From NCBI GenBank assembly GCA_964599275.1, contig CAZRFK010000021.1:1-25453 (forward strand): DNA of 25,453 nt. Direction: 5' to 3'. Made by a program: the position numbers and the translations under genes. Source of the DNA: PUMD01 sp964599275 (GTDB lineage: Bacteria > Bacillota > Sulfobacillia > SLMV01). This document shows, in pieces, positions 6,839 through 15,042 of the stretch (the stretch's first letter is position 1; the number at the start of each line of letters is the position of its first letter). The notes beneath the pieces were generated by a model, which was given only the letters and a program-made list of their open reading frames with translations, was not told the origin of the DNA and searched no databases.

Positions 6839-7603
6839 TCAGATATCGTACTTTACGGCCACCAGGTAAAGACCTTCTGGAGGCGCTGTCGGACCTGCAG
6901 CTGTTCGGTCTCTGACATCAATAACCTCACGAAAGTCCTGTATATTCAGACTTCCTCTGCCCACTTCAATCAACGTACCCACGATGCTACGAGCCATCTT
7001 ATACAGGTATCCGCCTGCAATCATGTCCACAACTATGCGATCTGGCTTGCCCTCGTGTACGCCGATCTGATACATTGTGCGCACTGTGGACTGCACCGGT
7101 CGGCCGCTGACTTGAAATGAAGCAAAATCGCATTTGCCCAGAAGCTCTGCCGCAGCGGTCCCCATTGCCTCTGTATCGAGATCATCGTATCTACACTTGT
7201 ACACATAGCCATCATAAAATGGTAAAATCAAACCTGATGTATCAATCAGATAACGGTAATGCTTATATCTAGCCCAACTAATTGGGTCAAAATCCGCACA
7301 AACCTTTTCGGCTTTCCGCACAACAAGTGAGGAAGGACACAATCCATTAATCGCACCAGGCCAATTCTCAAGAGGTATGTTTACTTCGGGGGTAAAGCAA
7401 ACAACCTGCCCCAATGCGTGAACTCCCGAATCAGTTCTTCCAGCGCCCTCAGGTAATACCGGCTGTTGGTTGATTGTTTCAAGCGCTTCGGATAAAACTG
7501 ACTGAACTGTTGGTTCCTCGCGTTGACGTTGAAAACCAAAAAAGCTGCCTCCATCATAAGACACTGTCAATTTGACCTTGTAATCTAGCATGTCGGCAAT
7601 CAC
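6839..7603 (-). CDS. truA: tRNA pseudouridine(38-40) synthase
   Basis: Converts uridines 38-40 in the tRNA anticodon stem-loop to pseudouridine. The catalytic aspartate is D58 in GAGRTDSGVHALGQ, and the N-terminal KLTVSYDGGSFFGFQRQ and C-terminal FDPISWARYKHYRYLI-type blocks are typical; 254 residues is normal. The start is probably the GTG at 7603, whose GTGA overlaps the ecfT stop and suggests translational coupling; an ATG four codons on (7591) is the alternative, and neither has a strong ribosome binding site. Position after ecfT and before rplM is standard in Firmicutes. Confidence 0.95.
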   Translation of the reverse strand: MIADMLDYKVKLTVSYDGGSFFGFQRQREEPTVQSVLSEALETINQQPVLPEGAGRTDSGVHALGQVVCFTPEVNIPLENWPGAINGLCPSSLVVRKAEKVCADFDPISWARYKHYRYLIDTSGLILPFYDGYVYKCRYDDLDTEAMGTAAAELLGKCDFASFQVSGRPVQSTVRTMYQIGVHEGKPDRIVVDMIAGGYLYKMARSIVGTLIEVGRGSLNIQDFREVIDVRDRTAAGPTAPPEGLYLVAVKYDI

Positions 7604-8391
7604 ACTAACAGTGCTACGGTGAAACCAAGCACGAGAAAAATGGCTGCTTTGACATCTGCAGTGGTCATCTGCAGCAGTTTAAAGCGGGTGCGACCTTCGC
7701 CTCCCCGGTAGCATCGAGCCTCCATAGCCATTGCGAGGTCATCAGCTCTCCTGAAGGCACTGACAAATAAGGGCACTAACAAAGGTATCATACTTTTAGC
7801 ACGACTTATTAATCCACCACTTTCAAAATCTGCCCCGCGGGCCATCTGAGCCTTCATAATTCTTTCTGTCTCCTGTAGCAGCGTTGGGATAAAGCGCAGC
7901 GCAATCGTCATCATCATTGCCAGTTCGTGAGCCGGAACCCCCAACCTCTTGAAGGGTGATAAAAGATATTCAATACCGTCAGTAAGATCAATAGGTGGGG
8001 TGGTCAATGTCAGCATTGATGTCGTCAAAATCAACAACAGCAGCCGTAGGGCCATGCGCCCCCCCTGCATTACTCCCTCATCGGTAATGGTCAGAGGGCC
8101 TATCTCATACAGCACCTGCCCCGGAGTCATAAACATATTGAGCACTACAGTCAATAGAATAATGAAAACAACGGGTCGCAGGCCACGCAACAGCATCCGG
8201 AAAGGAAGCTCGCCTAAAACCGCAACCAGAGCAGTAAGGGCTGCCATCACCCCGTACCCCGCCCAGCTGCCCAACATAAACAGTATAATCACGTAAAGCA
8301 AAGTAGCAATGATTTTGGTTCGCGGATCAAGCTGATGTATAAGTGATTCACCGGGAACATATTGCCCTATGGTTATGCTGCTTTGAAGCAC
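7600..8391 (-). CDS. ecfT: Energy-coupling factor transporter transmembrane protein
   Basis: Membrane scaffold of a group II ECF importer, coupling the two ATPases to interchangeable vitamin- or metal-binding S components. 263 residues with about six hydrophobic segments. The N-terminal GQYVPGESLIHQLDPRTK is characteristic, and the two ATPase-contacting Ala-Arg motifs are present as MARGADF and EARCYRGG. The start is GTG at 8391, preceded by GGGGTGAT; it lies inside the last codons of ecfA2, a 44-base overlap. It overlaps truA by four bases downstream. No S-component gene is in the window, as expected for shared ECF modules. Confidence 0.93.
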   Translation of the reverse strand: MLQSSITIGQYVPGESLIHQLDPRTKIIATLLYVIILFMLGSWAGYGVMAALTALVAVLGELPFRMLLRGLRPVVFIILLTVVLNMFMTPGQVLYEIGPLTITDEGVMQGGRMALRLLLLILTTSMLTLTTPPIDLTDGIEYLLSPFKRLGVPAHELAMMMTIALRFIPTLLQETERIMKAQMARGADFESGGLISRAKSMIPLLVPLFVSAFRRADDLAMAMEARCYRGGEGRTRFKLLQMTTADVKAAIFLVLGFTVALLV

Positions 8392-9241
8392 TTACATCAC
8401 CCCACAGGACCTGAAGTATTGCTTCGGTAGCTTCAGAGACAGTAAGCACATCAGTAGGTACAGACAACCCTTTTTCATTTAACTTCTGCATTATTTTAGC
8501 CACTTCAGGAACGTCAAGGGCAGCGTCCCGCAGCAGTTTCACCTGACGAAAGACCTGTCTGGTTTCACCTTCAAGGATAAGTCTCCCATCAGACATCACC
8601 ATAATACGGTTAGCCAGCTGTACCAAATGATCAATGCTGTGCGAAACCATAATCACTGTCATTCCCTGCTTATTCAGAGAACGCAAAAGATCAACTATCT
8701 CAGCCTGACCGCGTGGATCCAGTCCTGCAGTCGGCTCATCAAGAATCAGGGTCTTACATTTCATTGCCAGCACACCAGCAATGGCCGCGCGGCGCATTTG
8801 ACCGCCGGACAATTCAAAGGGGGAACGATCCAGCAGTTTATCAGATAGTCCAACAGCAGAACAAGCCCATTTGACCCGGCGCTCCACCTCTTCGGGGGGA
8901 ACATCCATATTTTGAGGACCGAAGGCAATGTCATCACGTAAAGTCTCTTCGAATAATTGATGTTCGGGATATTGAAATACCAGACCCACCTTGCGACGCA
9001 GTTCCTTCAGGTCTTGTGAACCTTCGGTCACCTCTATTCCATCAACTACTACTTTCCCGCTCGTTGGTACCAACAGACCATTCATGTGCTGTATGAGCGT
9101 AGACTTACCCGATCCTGTGGCACCTGCTATTCCCACAAAGTCACCGTCTTCAATATCTAAACTGACTTCATGTAAAGCCCGCTTCTCCCAGGGTGTATCA
9201 GATTCATATACATAACTTACTTTCTCAAATGATATCGGCAT
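8348..9241 (-). CDS. ecfA2: Energy-coupling factor transporter ATPase 2
   Basis: ABC ATPase pairing with EcfA1 to power the ECF importer. Walker A GATGSGKST at 40-48, Q-loop VFQYPEHQLF, signature LSGGQ at 144-148, Walker B LILDEP at 165-170 and switch histidine in VSHSID. The 297 residues include a C-terminal regulatory tail whose last 14 or so codons overlap ecfT in another frame. ATG start, with GGGGG four bases upstream, located inside the end of ecfA1 (25-base overlap). The run of overlaps suggests coupled synthesis of the complex. Confidence 0.94.
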   Translation of the reverse strand: MPISFEKVSYVYESDTPWEKRALHEVSLDIEDGDFVGIAGATGSGKSTLIQHMNGLLVPTSGKVVVDGIEVTEGSQDLKELRRKVGLVFQYPEHQLFEETLRDDIAFGPQNMDVPPEEVERRVKWACSAVGLSDKLLDRSPFELSGGQMRRAAIAGVLAMKCKTLILDEPTAGLDPRGQAEIVDLLRSLNKQGMTVIMVSHSIDHLVQLANRIMVMSDGRLILEGETRQVFRQVKLLRDAALDVPEVAKIMQKLNEKGLSVPTDVLTVSEATEAILQVLWGDVSASKQHNHRAICSR

Positions 9242-10083
9242 AGTGCCCCCACAAATTCTTCAATAGCAACAATACCTTCTGGCATCGGTATCCCTTTGTC
9301 CCGTAGATTATCTGCTAGCATGGTCACCGGCGGAGTGTCAAGACCGATGGCTTCAAGATCAACTTCTCCACCGAATATTTCATGCGGTTGGCCATCGGCT
9401 ACCACCTCACCTTCACTCATAGCGATTATCCGGTCAGCCTGGGCAGCTTCCTGCATAAAGTGAGTTATACATACCACAGTTAATCCGCGATCGGTTGATA
9501 AAGATTTTACTGCTTCCATCAACTCAGAGCGGCTCTGCGGATCAAGCATAGAAGTGGCTTCATCCAAAACCAGGCAGGTTGGCTCCATGGCCAACACAGA
9601 AGCAATAGCTACCCGCTGCTTTTGGCCGCCTGACAAATTGTGCGGCTCATCTTTACGCATCTGGGCCACCCCAACCTCCCCCAGAACATCATCAACCACT
9701 TGATGCATCTTCTCATGAGGCACGCCGAGGTTTTCCAGACCGAAAGCCACTTCCTGTTCTACTGTGGTACTAACGAGCTGATTGTCTGGGTTTTGGAAGA
9801 CCATACCTACAGTGCGCCGCACATCCCACAGGTTCTTCTTATCAGAAGTGAGCATACCATCAATTCTGACCGAACCTTCGCTGGGAACCAGGAGAGCATT
9901 CATCAACTTGGCTAAGGTCGATTTTCCAGAACCATTAGCCCCCACCACTGCCACAAACTCTCCATGCTCGACAGCCAGGTCTATATCCCGCAGAGCAACA
10001 ACATCATCAGATTCACTCTGTCGATAAACATAGGAGACTCCCCGCATGTCAATGAGAGGAGTATCTTGCGCGACAGTCTCCAC
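9217..10083 (-). CDS. ecfA1: Energy-coupling factor transporter ATPase 1
   Basis: First ATPase of the ECF module. Walker A GANGSGKST at 48-56, Q-loop VFQNPDNQLV, signature LSGGQKQR at 150-157, Walker B LVLDEATSMLDP from 171 with catalytic E175, and ITHFMQEA for the switch histidine. The ATSMLDP form after Walker B is the EcfA1 variant, while EcfA2 has the PTAGLDP form. 288 residues. The start is GTG at 10083, four bases after GGAG. It follows rplQ by 24 bases, the standard Firmicute junction between the alpha operon and the ECF genes. Confidence 0.94.
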   Translation of the reverse strand: METVAQDTPLIDMRGVSYVYRQSESDDVVALRDIDLAVEHGEFVAVVGANGSGKSTLAKLMNALLVPSEGSVRIDGMLTSDKKNLWDVRRTVGMVFQNPDNQLVSTTVEQEVAFGLENLGVPHEKMHQVVDDVLGEVGVAQMRKDEPHNLSGGQKQRVAIASVLAMEPTCLVLDEATSMLDPQSRSELMEAVKSLSTDRGLTVVCITHFMQEAAQADRIIAMSEGEVVADGQPHEIFGGEVDLEAIGLDTPPVTMLADNLRDKGIPMPEGIVAIEEFVGALCRYHLRK

Positions 10084-10107
10084 CGGTCTCCATCCCCACT
10101 TTCTATT

Positions 10108-10446
10108 CTAAACGAGTTCAATTATGGCCATTAACGTCCCATCGCCCCGCCTTGTACGGGCTTTCAGAACCCGGGTATATCCTCCAGATCTCTCGTTATA
10201 ACGGGGAGCCAGAACCTCAAACACTTTCTCGACAACCTGTTTATCGGTAAGATAACTCAGAGCCTGTCGACGAGCGTTCAGATCACCCCGTTTACCCAAT
10301 GTTATCACTTTATCCACGATCGGCTTTGCCGCTTTGGCCAGCGATTCGGTCGTTTCCACCTGTTCGTGCTCGAGTACCTGAGTGACCAGATTCCTGAGCG
10401 TAGCCCGGCGATGAGCCGGTTCGCGGTTGAGTTTTTTCGGCCGCAA
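10108..10446 (-). CDS. rplQ: Large ribosomal subunit protein bL17
   Basis: 50S protein near the peptide exit tunnel. 112 residues, recognised by KLNREPAHRRATLRNLV at the N-terminus, EKVFEVLAPRYNERSGGYTRV and the end GDGTLMAIIELV. The start is TTG (M-R-P-K-K-L-N), seven bases after AGGGAGG; no ATG or GTG in frame fits better. It is the last ribosomal gene of the alpha section, following rpoA by 37 bases. Confidence 0.96.
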   Translation of the reverse strand: MRPKKLNREPAHRRATLRNLVTQVLEHEQVETTESLAKAAKPIVDKVITLGKRGDLNARRQALSYLTDKQVVEKVFEVLAPRYNERSGGYTRVLKARTRRGDGTLMAIIELV

Positions 10447-10483
10447 CTCACACCCTCCCTTCTCCGTGTAACACGCTTTTTAA

Positions 10484-11437
10484 TCAGACATCTTCTTCCT
10501 GACTCAGTTCGAGATCATGTTCTTCCAGACTTTCTTCGACTTCTTCCAACGACTTCTCACCCAAGTTTCTTATCTGCAGCATCTGCTCGGGAGTTCGCTC
10601 AACAAGTTCGCCGATGGTATCTATACCTGCTCGTTTGAGACAGTTGAAAGATCGCACCGAGAGCCCCAGTTCCTCGATACTTTTATCAAGAAGCTGATTG
10701 CGCTCTTCTTCCTCAGGCTCAACCATTATTTCGGGTTCCTGTTCAGGCTCTTCAGTGAGGCTTACGAACAGGTCAAGATGCTCCCTGATTATTTTGGAAG
10801 CCAAGCTTACAGCTTCGCTGGCATCAATGCTTCCGTCAGTAACTACTTCAAGGACGAGCCTGTCATAATCGGTGACCTGCCCCACCCGGGTATCTTCCAC
10901 AGAGAAATTGACACGCTGAACGGGACTGAATACCGAATCTACAGGGATAAGACCGAGAGGTTGCCCCTCCTCTTTATTCTCACTGGCTGGTATATAGCCC
11001 CTGCCCTGTTCGACAGTCATCTCCATGTAGAGTCTGGCATTGGAGTCTAAAGTTGCAATATAGTAGTCCGGGTTGTTCAACTCAATATCAGCAGGCAGCT
11101 GGATGTCTCCAGCAGTAACTTCTCCTTCCTGCTCCACTTCGAGTGTCATCTTCTGAGGATCTGAAGAGTGTGATTTCAACACGAGATTTTTGAGATTCAA
11201 AATAATCTCGGTCACATCCTCCACAACCCCGGGGATGGTATCAAACTGATGTCTGACTCCATCGATTTCCACTGCAGTTACCGCAGCCCCAGGAATTGAG
11301 GATAATAGCACTCTGCGCAACGAATTACCGAGCGTGGTTCCGTATCCTCTCTCCAACGGCTCAATAACAAATTCTTGACTTGCTCCATCGTCATCCAATT
11401 CTTCGCATCTAATGGTGGGCTTCTCAATTTCTATCAT
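10484..11437 (-). CDS. rpoA: DNA-directed RNA polymerase subunit alpha
   Basis: Alpha subunit that dimerises to nucleate RNA polymerase assembly. Residues 1 to about 230 are the N-terminal dimerisation domain (LERGYGTTLGNSLRRVLLSSIPG). An acidic linker of about 25 residues follows. The C-terminal domain contacts UP elements and activators (LSVRSFNCLKRAGIDTIGEL, RNLGEKSLEEVEE). I place the start at ATG 11437 (MIEIEKPTIRC; 317 residues), eight bases after AAGGGGG; a longer frame back to 11464 adds nine non-conserved residues. Linker and tail (SQEEDV) are strongly acidic. Confidence 0.97.
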   Translation of the reverse strand: MIEIEKPTIRCEELDDDGASQEFVIEPLERGYGTTLGNSLRRVLLSSIPGAAVTAVEIDGVRHQFDTIPGVVEDVTEIILNLKNLVLKSHSSDPQKMTLEVEQEGEVTAGDIQLPADIELNNPDYYIATLDSNARLYMEMTVEQGRGYIPASENKEEGQPLGLIPVDSVFSPVQRVNFSVEDTRVGQVTDYDRLVLEVVTDGSIDASEAVSLASKIIREHLDLFVSLTEEPEQEPEIMVEPEEEERNQLLDKSIEELGLSVRSFNCLKRAGIDTIGELVERTPEQMLQIRNLGEKSLEEVEESLEEHDLELSQEEDV

Positions 11438-11477
11438 ACATTCTGCCCCCTTTGATGAAAGCACACAAAATAGCTAA

Positions 11478-12107
11478 TCAGCGCGAGTACATCTCCACAA
11501 TGAGGTGTTCCTCAATGGGTATGTCGACATCTTCGCGTTCAGGAAGGCGCAGCACCTTTCCTTTGCGTCTTTCCCAATCAATTTCTAACCACTCAGGTAT
11601 TGTCTGAGTTGAGGCTCGTTCTGCCATCTCCTGGATTCTGGGCATATTCCTGGAACCATCTTTGACCTCCACTTCATCTCCCTCTCGTACCGAATAAGAA
11701 GGAATGTCGGTTTTACGGCCGTTGACCAGAAAATGCCCGTGATTTACCATCTGTCTGGCCTCCGGACGGGAAGCAGCAAATCCCAACCGGTACACCACAT
11801 TATCCAGACGGCGTTCCAGCAATTGAAGCATTAATTCACCAGTAACTCCTTTTCCGCTGGCTGCCTTCTCATAATAGCGTACAAACTGACGTTCCATGAC
11901 ACCATATAATCGTCTTACCTTCTGCTTTTCACGCAGCTGCATACCATATTCACTCTGACCACGCCGCTGGTCTCTACCATGTTGCCCAGGAGGAAAACCA
12001 CGCTTTTCTACCGGACACTTTTCTGAATAACACTTATCGCCTTTAAGGAAAAGCTTCTCCCCCTCCCGGCGGCACTGTCTGCATACAGGTCCTGTATACC
12101 TAGCCAC
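11478..12107 (-). CDS. rpsD: Small ribosomal subunit protein uS4
   Basis: Primary 16S rRNA-binding assembly protein. It is the zinc-binding form, with C9, C12, C26 and C31 (CRQC ... CYSEKC). The S4 RNA-binding domain follows (ERRLDNVVYRLGFAASRPEARQ and NHGHFLVNG). 209 residues. The start is GTG, after a strong AAAGGAGGT site. In several bacteria S4 represses its own operon; I see no obvious pseudoknot upstream. Lies between rpsK and rpoA, 40 bases before the rpoA start. Confidence 0.97.
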   Translation of the reverse strand: MARYTGPVCRQCRREGEKLFLKGDKCYSEKCPVEKRGFPPGQHGRDQRRGQSEYGMQLREKQKVRRLYGVMERQFVRYYEKAASGKGVTGELMLQLLERRLDNVVYRLGFAASRPEARQMVNHGHFLVNGRKTDIPSYSVREGDEVEVKDGSRNMPRIQEMAERASTQTIPEWLEIDWERRKGKVLRLPEREDVDIPIEEHLIVEMYSR

Positions 12108-12131
12108 TGTTCAACCTCCTTTCACACTGAG

Positions 12132-12521
12132 TTAACGTCGTCTCTTCGGAGGACGACATCCATTATGAGGAATGGGAGTTACATCATTAATGACTGATAT
12201 CTCCAAACCAGCCCCTTGAAGCGAACGAATAGCAGCTTCTCGACCGGAGCCTGGTCCCTTAACGAACACTTCGATTTCTCGCAATCCGTGAATCATTGCA
12301 TCACGAGCAGCTTTCTCTGCTGCCAAACCAGCAGCATAGGGTGTACCCTTTCTGGAACCTTCAAATCCTACGGTTCCTGCACTACCCCATGCCAGAGTAT
12401 TGCCTGACTCATCGGTTATGGTTACGATGGTATTATTAAAAGTCGAACGAATATAAGCCTGACCTTTTTCCACATTTTTTTGTACTTTCTTGCGCCTTGC
12501 GCGCCGTTTTCGCTGTGCCAT
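12132..12521 (-). CDS. rpsK: Small ribosomal subunit protein uS11
   Basis: 30S platform protein near the mRNA exit. 129 residues with STFNNTIVTITDESGNTLAW, GPGSGREAAIRSLQ and the typical C-terminus DVTPIPHNGCRPPKRRR. ATG start with GAGAGGAGG upstream. It follows rpsM by 31 bases and precedes rpsD by 24, the usual order. Confidence 0.97.
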   Translation of the reverse strand: MAQRKRRARRKKVQKNVEKGQAYIRSTFNNTIVTITDESGNTLAWGSAGTVGFEGSRKGTPYAAGLAAEKAARDAMIHGLREIEVFVKGPGSGREAAIRSLQGAGLEISVINDVTPIPHNGCRPPKRRR

Positions 12522-12552
12522 TGTTGCCTCCTCTCTACTTAAAGTCTGCTAA

Positions 12553-12924
12553 TTAACCTCTTCGTTTGCCGCCAACTCGACCGCTAGGCCCCTTATGGGT
12601 ACGGGCATTCGTTCTGGTTCGCTGACCGCGGACCGGCAAGCCCTTACGGTGTCTTATTCCACGGTAGCACCCTATATCGACCAGACGCTTGATATTCTGC
12701 TGTACCTCACGGCGAAGTTCGCCTTCAACTGCATAATTTTCGTCAATAATCTGACGTAACTGGTTAACTTCCGCCTCAGTGAGGTCCTTGGTCCTTACAT
12801 CTGGATCAATACCCGCTTCCTCAAGTGCGTTTTGTGCTCGAGATCTACCCACACCGTATATTTGCGTTAGGGCTATCTCGATTCGCTTATCTCTGGGCAG
12901 ATCAACACCAGCTATACGAGCCAT
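12553..12924 (-). CDS. rpsM: Small ribosomal subunit protein uS13
   Basis: 30S head protein that bridges to the 50S subunit and touches P-site tRNA. 123 residues: MARIAGVDLPRDKRIEIALTQIYGVG (helix-two-turns-helix region), DIGCYRGIRHRKGLPVRGQRT, and the basic tail ending GGKRRG. ATG start; its GGAGGTGA site overlaps the end of rpmJ, which stops 15 bases upstream, so coupling is likely. Confidence 0.97.
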   Translation of the reverse strand: MARIAGVDLPRDKRIEIALTQIYGVGRSRAQNALEEAGIDPDVRTKDLTEAEVNQLRQIIDENYAVEGELRREVQQNIKRLVDIGCYRGIRHRKGLPVRGQRTRTNARTHKGPSGRVGGKRRG

Positions 12925-12939
12925 AATTATTCACCTCCA

Positions 12940-13053
12940 TTATCCCTGGCGCTGCTTGTGCTTCGGATCTTCACAGATGACCATCAATTTGCCTTTTCTT
13001 CTAATAATCTTGCACTTGGGACATATTTTCTTGACCGAAGCGCGAACCTTCAT
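12940..13053 (-). CDS. rpmJ: Large ribosomal subunit protein bL36
   Basis: A 37-residue 50S protein, MKVRASVKKICPKCK at the N-terminus and CEDPKHKQRQG at the C-terminus. This is the zinc-binding form, with ligands C11, C14, C27 and H32. ATG start after an AGGTGG-like site (GGGAGGTGGC), with an 81-base gap from infA. Placement between infA and rpsM is canonical. It is short enough to be missed by size-filtered gene calling. Confidence 0.96.
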   Translation of the reverse strand: MKVRASVKKICPKCKIIRRKGKLMVICEDPKHKQRQG

Positions 13054-13134
13054 AAATTCGCCACCTCCCACAGAAACTACATTCAAACCTTACTGGTCTG
13101 AATGCCATCATAAAACTACCGGGCACCGGGTACG

Positions 13135-13359
13135 CTACGAACGATGACGCCAGGTAATGCGTCCCCTGGTCAAATCGTATGGTGAGAGCTCGACAGTCAC
13201 CCTGTCACCCGGTAAAATCCTGATATGACTCATGCGAATTTTACCAGAAATGTGAGCCAGGATTTCGTGACCATTGTCCAGCTCTACTTTAAACATTCCA
13301 CCCGGCAAAGGTTCAATTACGTCGCCTTCAACTTCTATTACTTCCTTTTTTTTGCCCAT
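13135..13359 (-). CDS. infA: Translation initiation factor IF-1
   Basis: Single S1/OB-fold domain that binds the 30S A site during initiation. 74 residues: KKEVIEVEGDVIEPLPGGMFKVELDNGHEILAHISGKIR followed by ILPGDRVTVELSPYDLTRGRITWRHR, close to the family consensus throughout. ATG start with GTGAGGAGG upstream. The 247-base gap back to map is the largest inside the ribosomal cluster and carries a terminator-like hairpin, so infA onward may have its own promoter. Confidence 0.97.
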   Translation of the reverse strand: MGKKKEVIEVEGDVIEPLPGGMFKVELDNGHEILAHISGKIRMSHIRILPGDRVTVELSPYDLTRGRITWRHRS

Positions 13360-13606
13360 TTAGTGATCCGGCCTCCTCACCGCCGGCAATCCCAGACATT
13401 CATTTTGTACTAAACTAAAGATGTTGAGCAACCCCCTTAGTTGATAATTACTACCAATGCTGCACATTGCAATTTAGATGCTTGTATCGGACAATGATCA
13501 CCGTTCAGCCTGTTCAATCCACCCAATCTCTCGGCATAAAAGGCGGTCAACACCTGTAGTAAATTAAAATACTACACCTCTGTAGTATCAACCGGCTGGT
13601 GGTATT
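13360..13606 (-). other. Non-coding map-infA gap (247 bases)
   Basis: No KOW-domain gene, often found here in related Firmicutes, can be read in any minus-strand frame. The only small frame, about 38 codons from a GTG, has no ribosome binding site and resembles nothing I know. The gap holds the hairpin set next to map and a poor promoter candidate (TTGCAA, 17 bases, AATTAT) nearer infA. Confidence 0.55.
13555..13588 (-). terminator. Terminator-like hairpin after map with a competing stem
   Basis: In the transcript, ATACTACA (13588-13581) pairs with TGTAGTAT (13576-13569) around a GAGG loop and is followed by the U-rich stretch TTTAATTT. The middle arm can instead pair with a third arm, TACTACA (13561-13555), across an eight-base loop. 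The stem is AT-rich, so termination is probably partial. Confidence 0.5.
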
Positions 13607-14368
13607 TTATTCCGCAACCGGACATCTACGGGTCAAAACCTCCGACCCGCCCTCTAAAACTGCTACGGTGTGTTCAAAGTGAACCGACAATTTGCCATCG
13701 ACTGTATGAACTGTCCAACCGTCGGGAGCGGTCCTGACATGATAACTGCCCTGGTTAACCATCGGCTCTATAGCCAGAACCATTCCTTCCTTCAACCTTG
13801 GCCCCCTACCGGGACGGCCATAATTCGGTATTTCCGGTTCTTCGTGCATGTCTCGACCTATTCCGTGACCAGCGTAATCCCGAACCACTGAGTATCCTTT
13901 AGCCTCCACATAAGATTGAATAGCATGCGAAACATCACTGAGATGAGCATCAGGACGCACATGTTCTATCCCAGAGATAAGAGCCTCTTCACCAATCTTC
14001 AGCAGATTTTCCACCTCTGTGGAGACACTACCTACGGGTACAGTAACAGCACTATCCCCATGGTATCCATCGACAATAGCTCCAACATCCAGACTTAGAA
14101 TGTCTCCCTCTGCCAGCTTTGTCTGATCTGGTATTCCATGCACCACTTGTGAATTTATACTCGCACATAAAGCAGCGGGAAACCCTCGATATCCTTTAAA
14201 CGACGGAATCGCTCCGCTTTGGCGGATGAGTTCTTCAGCGATTGTGTCCAGCTCGGCTGTGGTAACTCCCGGCTCGACATTACTTATAACCTTCTGAAGC
14301 GTTTCCGCCACCAGTTTTCCGGCTTTCCTCATTTTTTTCAGCTGCCGCTCAGATTTACGGATAATCAC
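13607..14368 (-). CDS. map: Type I methionine aminopeptidase
   Basis: Removes the initiator methionine from nascent proteins. 253 residues in the pita-bread fold. The five metal ligands are all present: D94, D105, H168, E201 and E232 (LDVG, HGDSAV, GHGIGRDMHEEP, EPM, FEHTVAV), with H77 in the substrate pocket. It lacks an N-terminal zinc-finger extension, as is usual for type Ia. The start is GTG, 18 bases after the adk stop, with a GGGAG at a rather long 11-base spacing. Confidence 0.96.
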   Translation of the reverse strand: MIIRKSERQLKKMRKAGKLVAETLQKVISNVEPGVTTAELDTIAEELIRQSGAIPSFKGYRGFPAALCASINSQVVHGIPDQTKLAEGDILSLDVGAIVDGYHGDSAVTVPVGSVSTEVENLLKIGEEALISGIEHVRPDAHLSDVSHAIQSYVEAKGYSVVRDYAGHGIGRDMHEEPEIPNYGRPGRGPRLKEGMVLAIEPMVNQGSYHVRTAPDGWTVHTVDGKLSVHFEHTVAVLEGGSEVLTRRCPVAE

Positions 14369-14386
14369 CAGTCCGTCAGCTCCCAG

Positions 14387-15031
14387 CTAACTTTTAATAA
14401 TATTTCCTATCTCCTGATATACCTGCTCCACTGTTCCTCGACCATCAACATTAACAAGCAGACCTTTGTCCTCATAATAATCTGTCAATGGTTCACTCGT
14501 TTCCCGGTAAACCTTTAAACGCTGACTGACAACCGATTCTTCATCATCTTCTCTCTGGATCAAATCGGAACCACACTCGTCACACACTCCCAATGATCGG
14601 GGTGCGTTGAACACCAGGTGATAATTCCTACCGCAGAGAGGGCAAATCCTCCGCCCAGTCATTCTCCTGATCAACTCGGACTCAGGAACCTCCAGATTGA
14701 TAACCAGATCCAAAACCGTTCCCATCTCCTGAAGGATGGAGTCCAGGCGCCGCGCCTGCTCAACCGTACGGGGGAAGCCATCGAGAACAAAACCATCGTC
14801 AACATCAGGAGCAACCAGACGCTGCCGGGTAATGCCGATAACGACATCATCAGGTACGAGTTCTCCACGATCCATATACTCCTGCGCTTTTTCACCCAAT
14901 TTCGTCTCATCTGCCACCGCGCTTCGGAGCATGTCGCCAGTTGACACGTGAGGAATATCATACTCCCGGGACAACAGGTCTGCCTGGGTTCCCTTGCCGG
15001 CACCCGGAGGGCCCAGCATCACTAAATACAT
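14387..15031 (-). CDS. adk: Adenylate kinase, zinc-containing long form
   Basis: Interconverts ATP + AMP and 2 ADP. P-loop GPPGAGKGT at 7-15, AMP-binding TGDMLR from 31, and DGFPRT from 84. The LID domain has a zinc site of four cysteines, C130/C133 and C150/C153, the Gram-positive form. I place the start at ATG 15031 (MYLVMLGPPG; 214 residues), seven bases after GGGGG; a TTG two codons earlier is too near that site. The ribosome binding site touches the secY stop, so translation is probably coupled. Confidence 0.96.
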   Translation of the reverse strand: MYLVMLGPPGAGKGTQADLLSREYDIPHVSTGDMLRSAVADETKLGEKAQEYMDRGELVPDDVVIGITRQRLVAPDVDDGFVLDGFPRTVEQARRLDSILQEMGTVLDLVINLEVPESELIRRMTGRRICPLCGRNYHLVFNAPRSLGVCDECGSDLIQREDDEESVVSQRLKVYRETSEPLTDYYEDKGLLVNVDGRGTVEQVYQEIGNIIKS

Positions 15032-15042
15032 GTCCAATCCCC

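Noticed and set aside
10680..10770. Acidic linker and tail of RpoA as evidence for a halophile.
   Set aside because: Acidic alpha linkers are common in Firmicutes, and the ribosomal proteins here are not unusually acidic.
10517..11050. A 177-codon open frame antisense to rpoA, and similar long plus-strand frames opposite other ribosomal genes.
   Set aside because: They lie wholly within strongly conserved genes on the other strand, lack ribosome binding sites and have no recognisable domains; they are by-products of codon bias.
13440..13556. A 38-codon GTG frame in the map-infA gap as a possible small protein.
   Set aside because: No ribosome binding site and no similarity to KOW or other known small proteins; composition looks non-coding.
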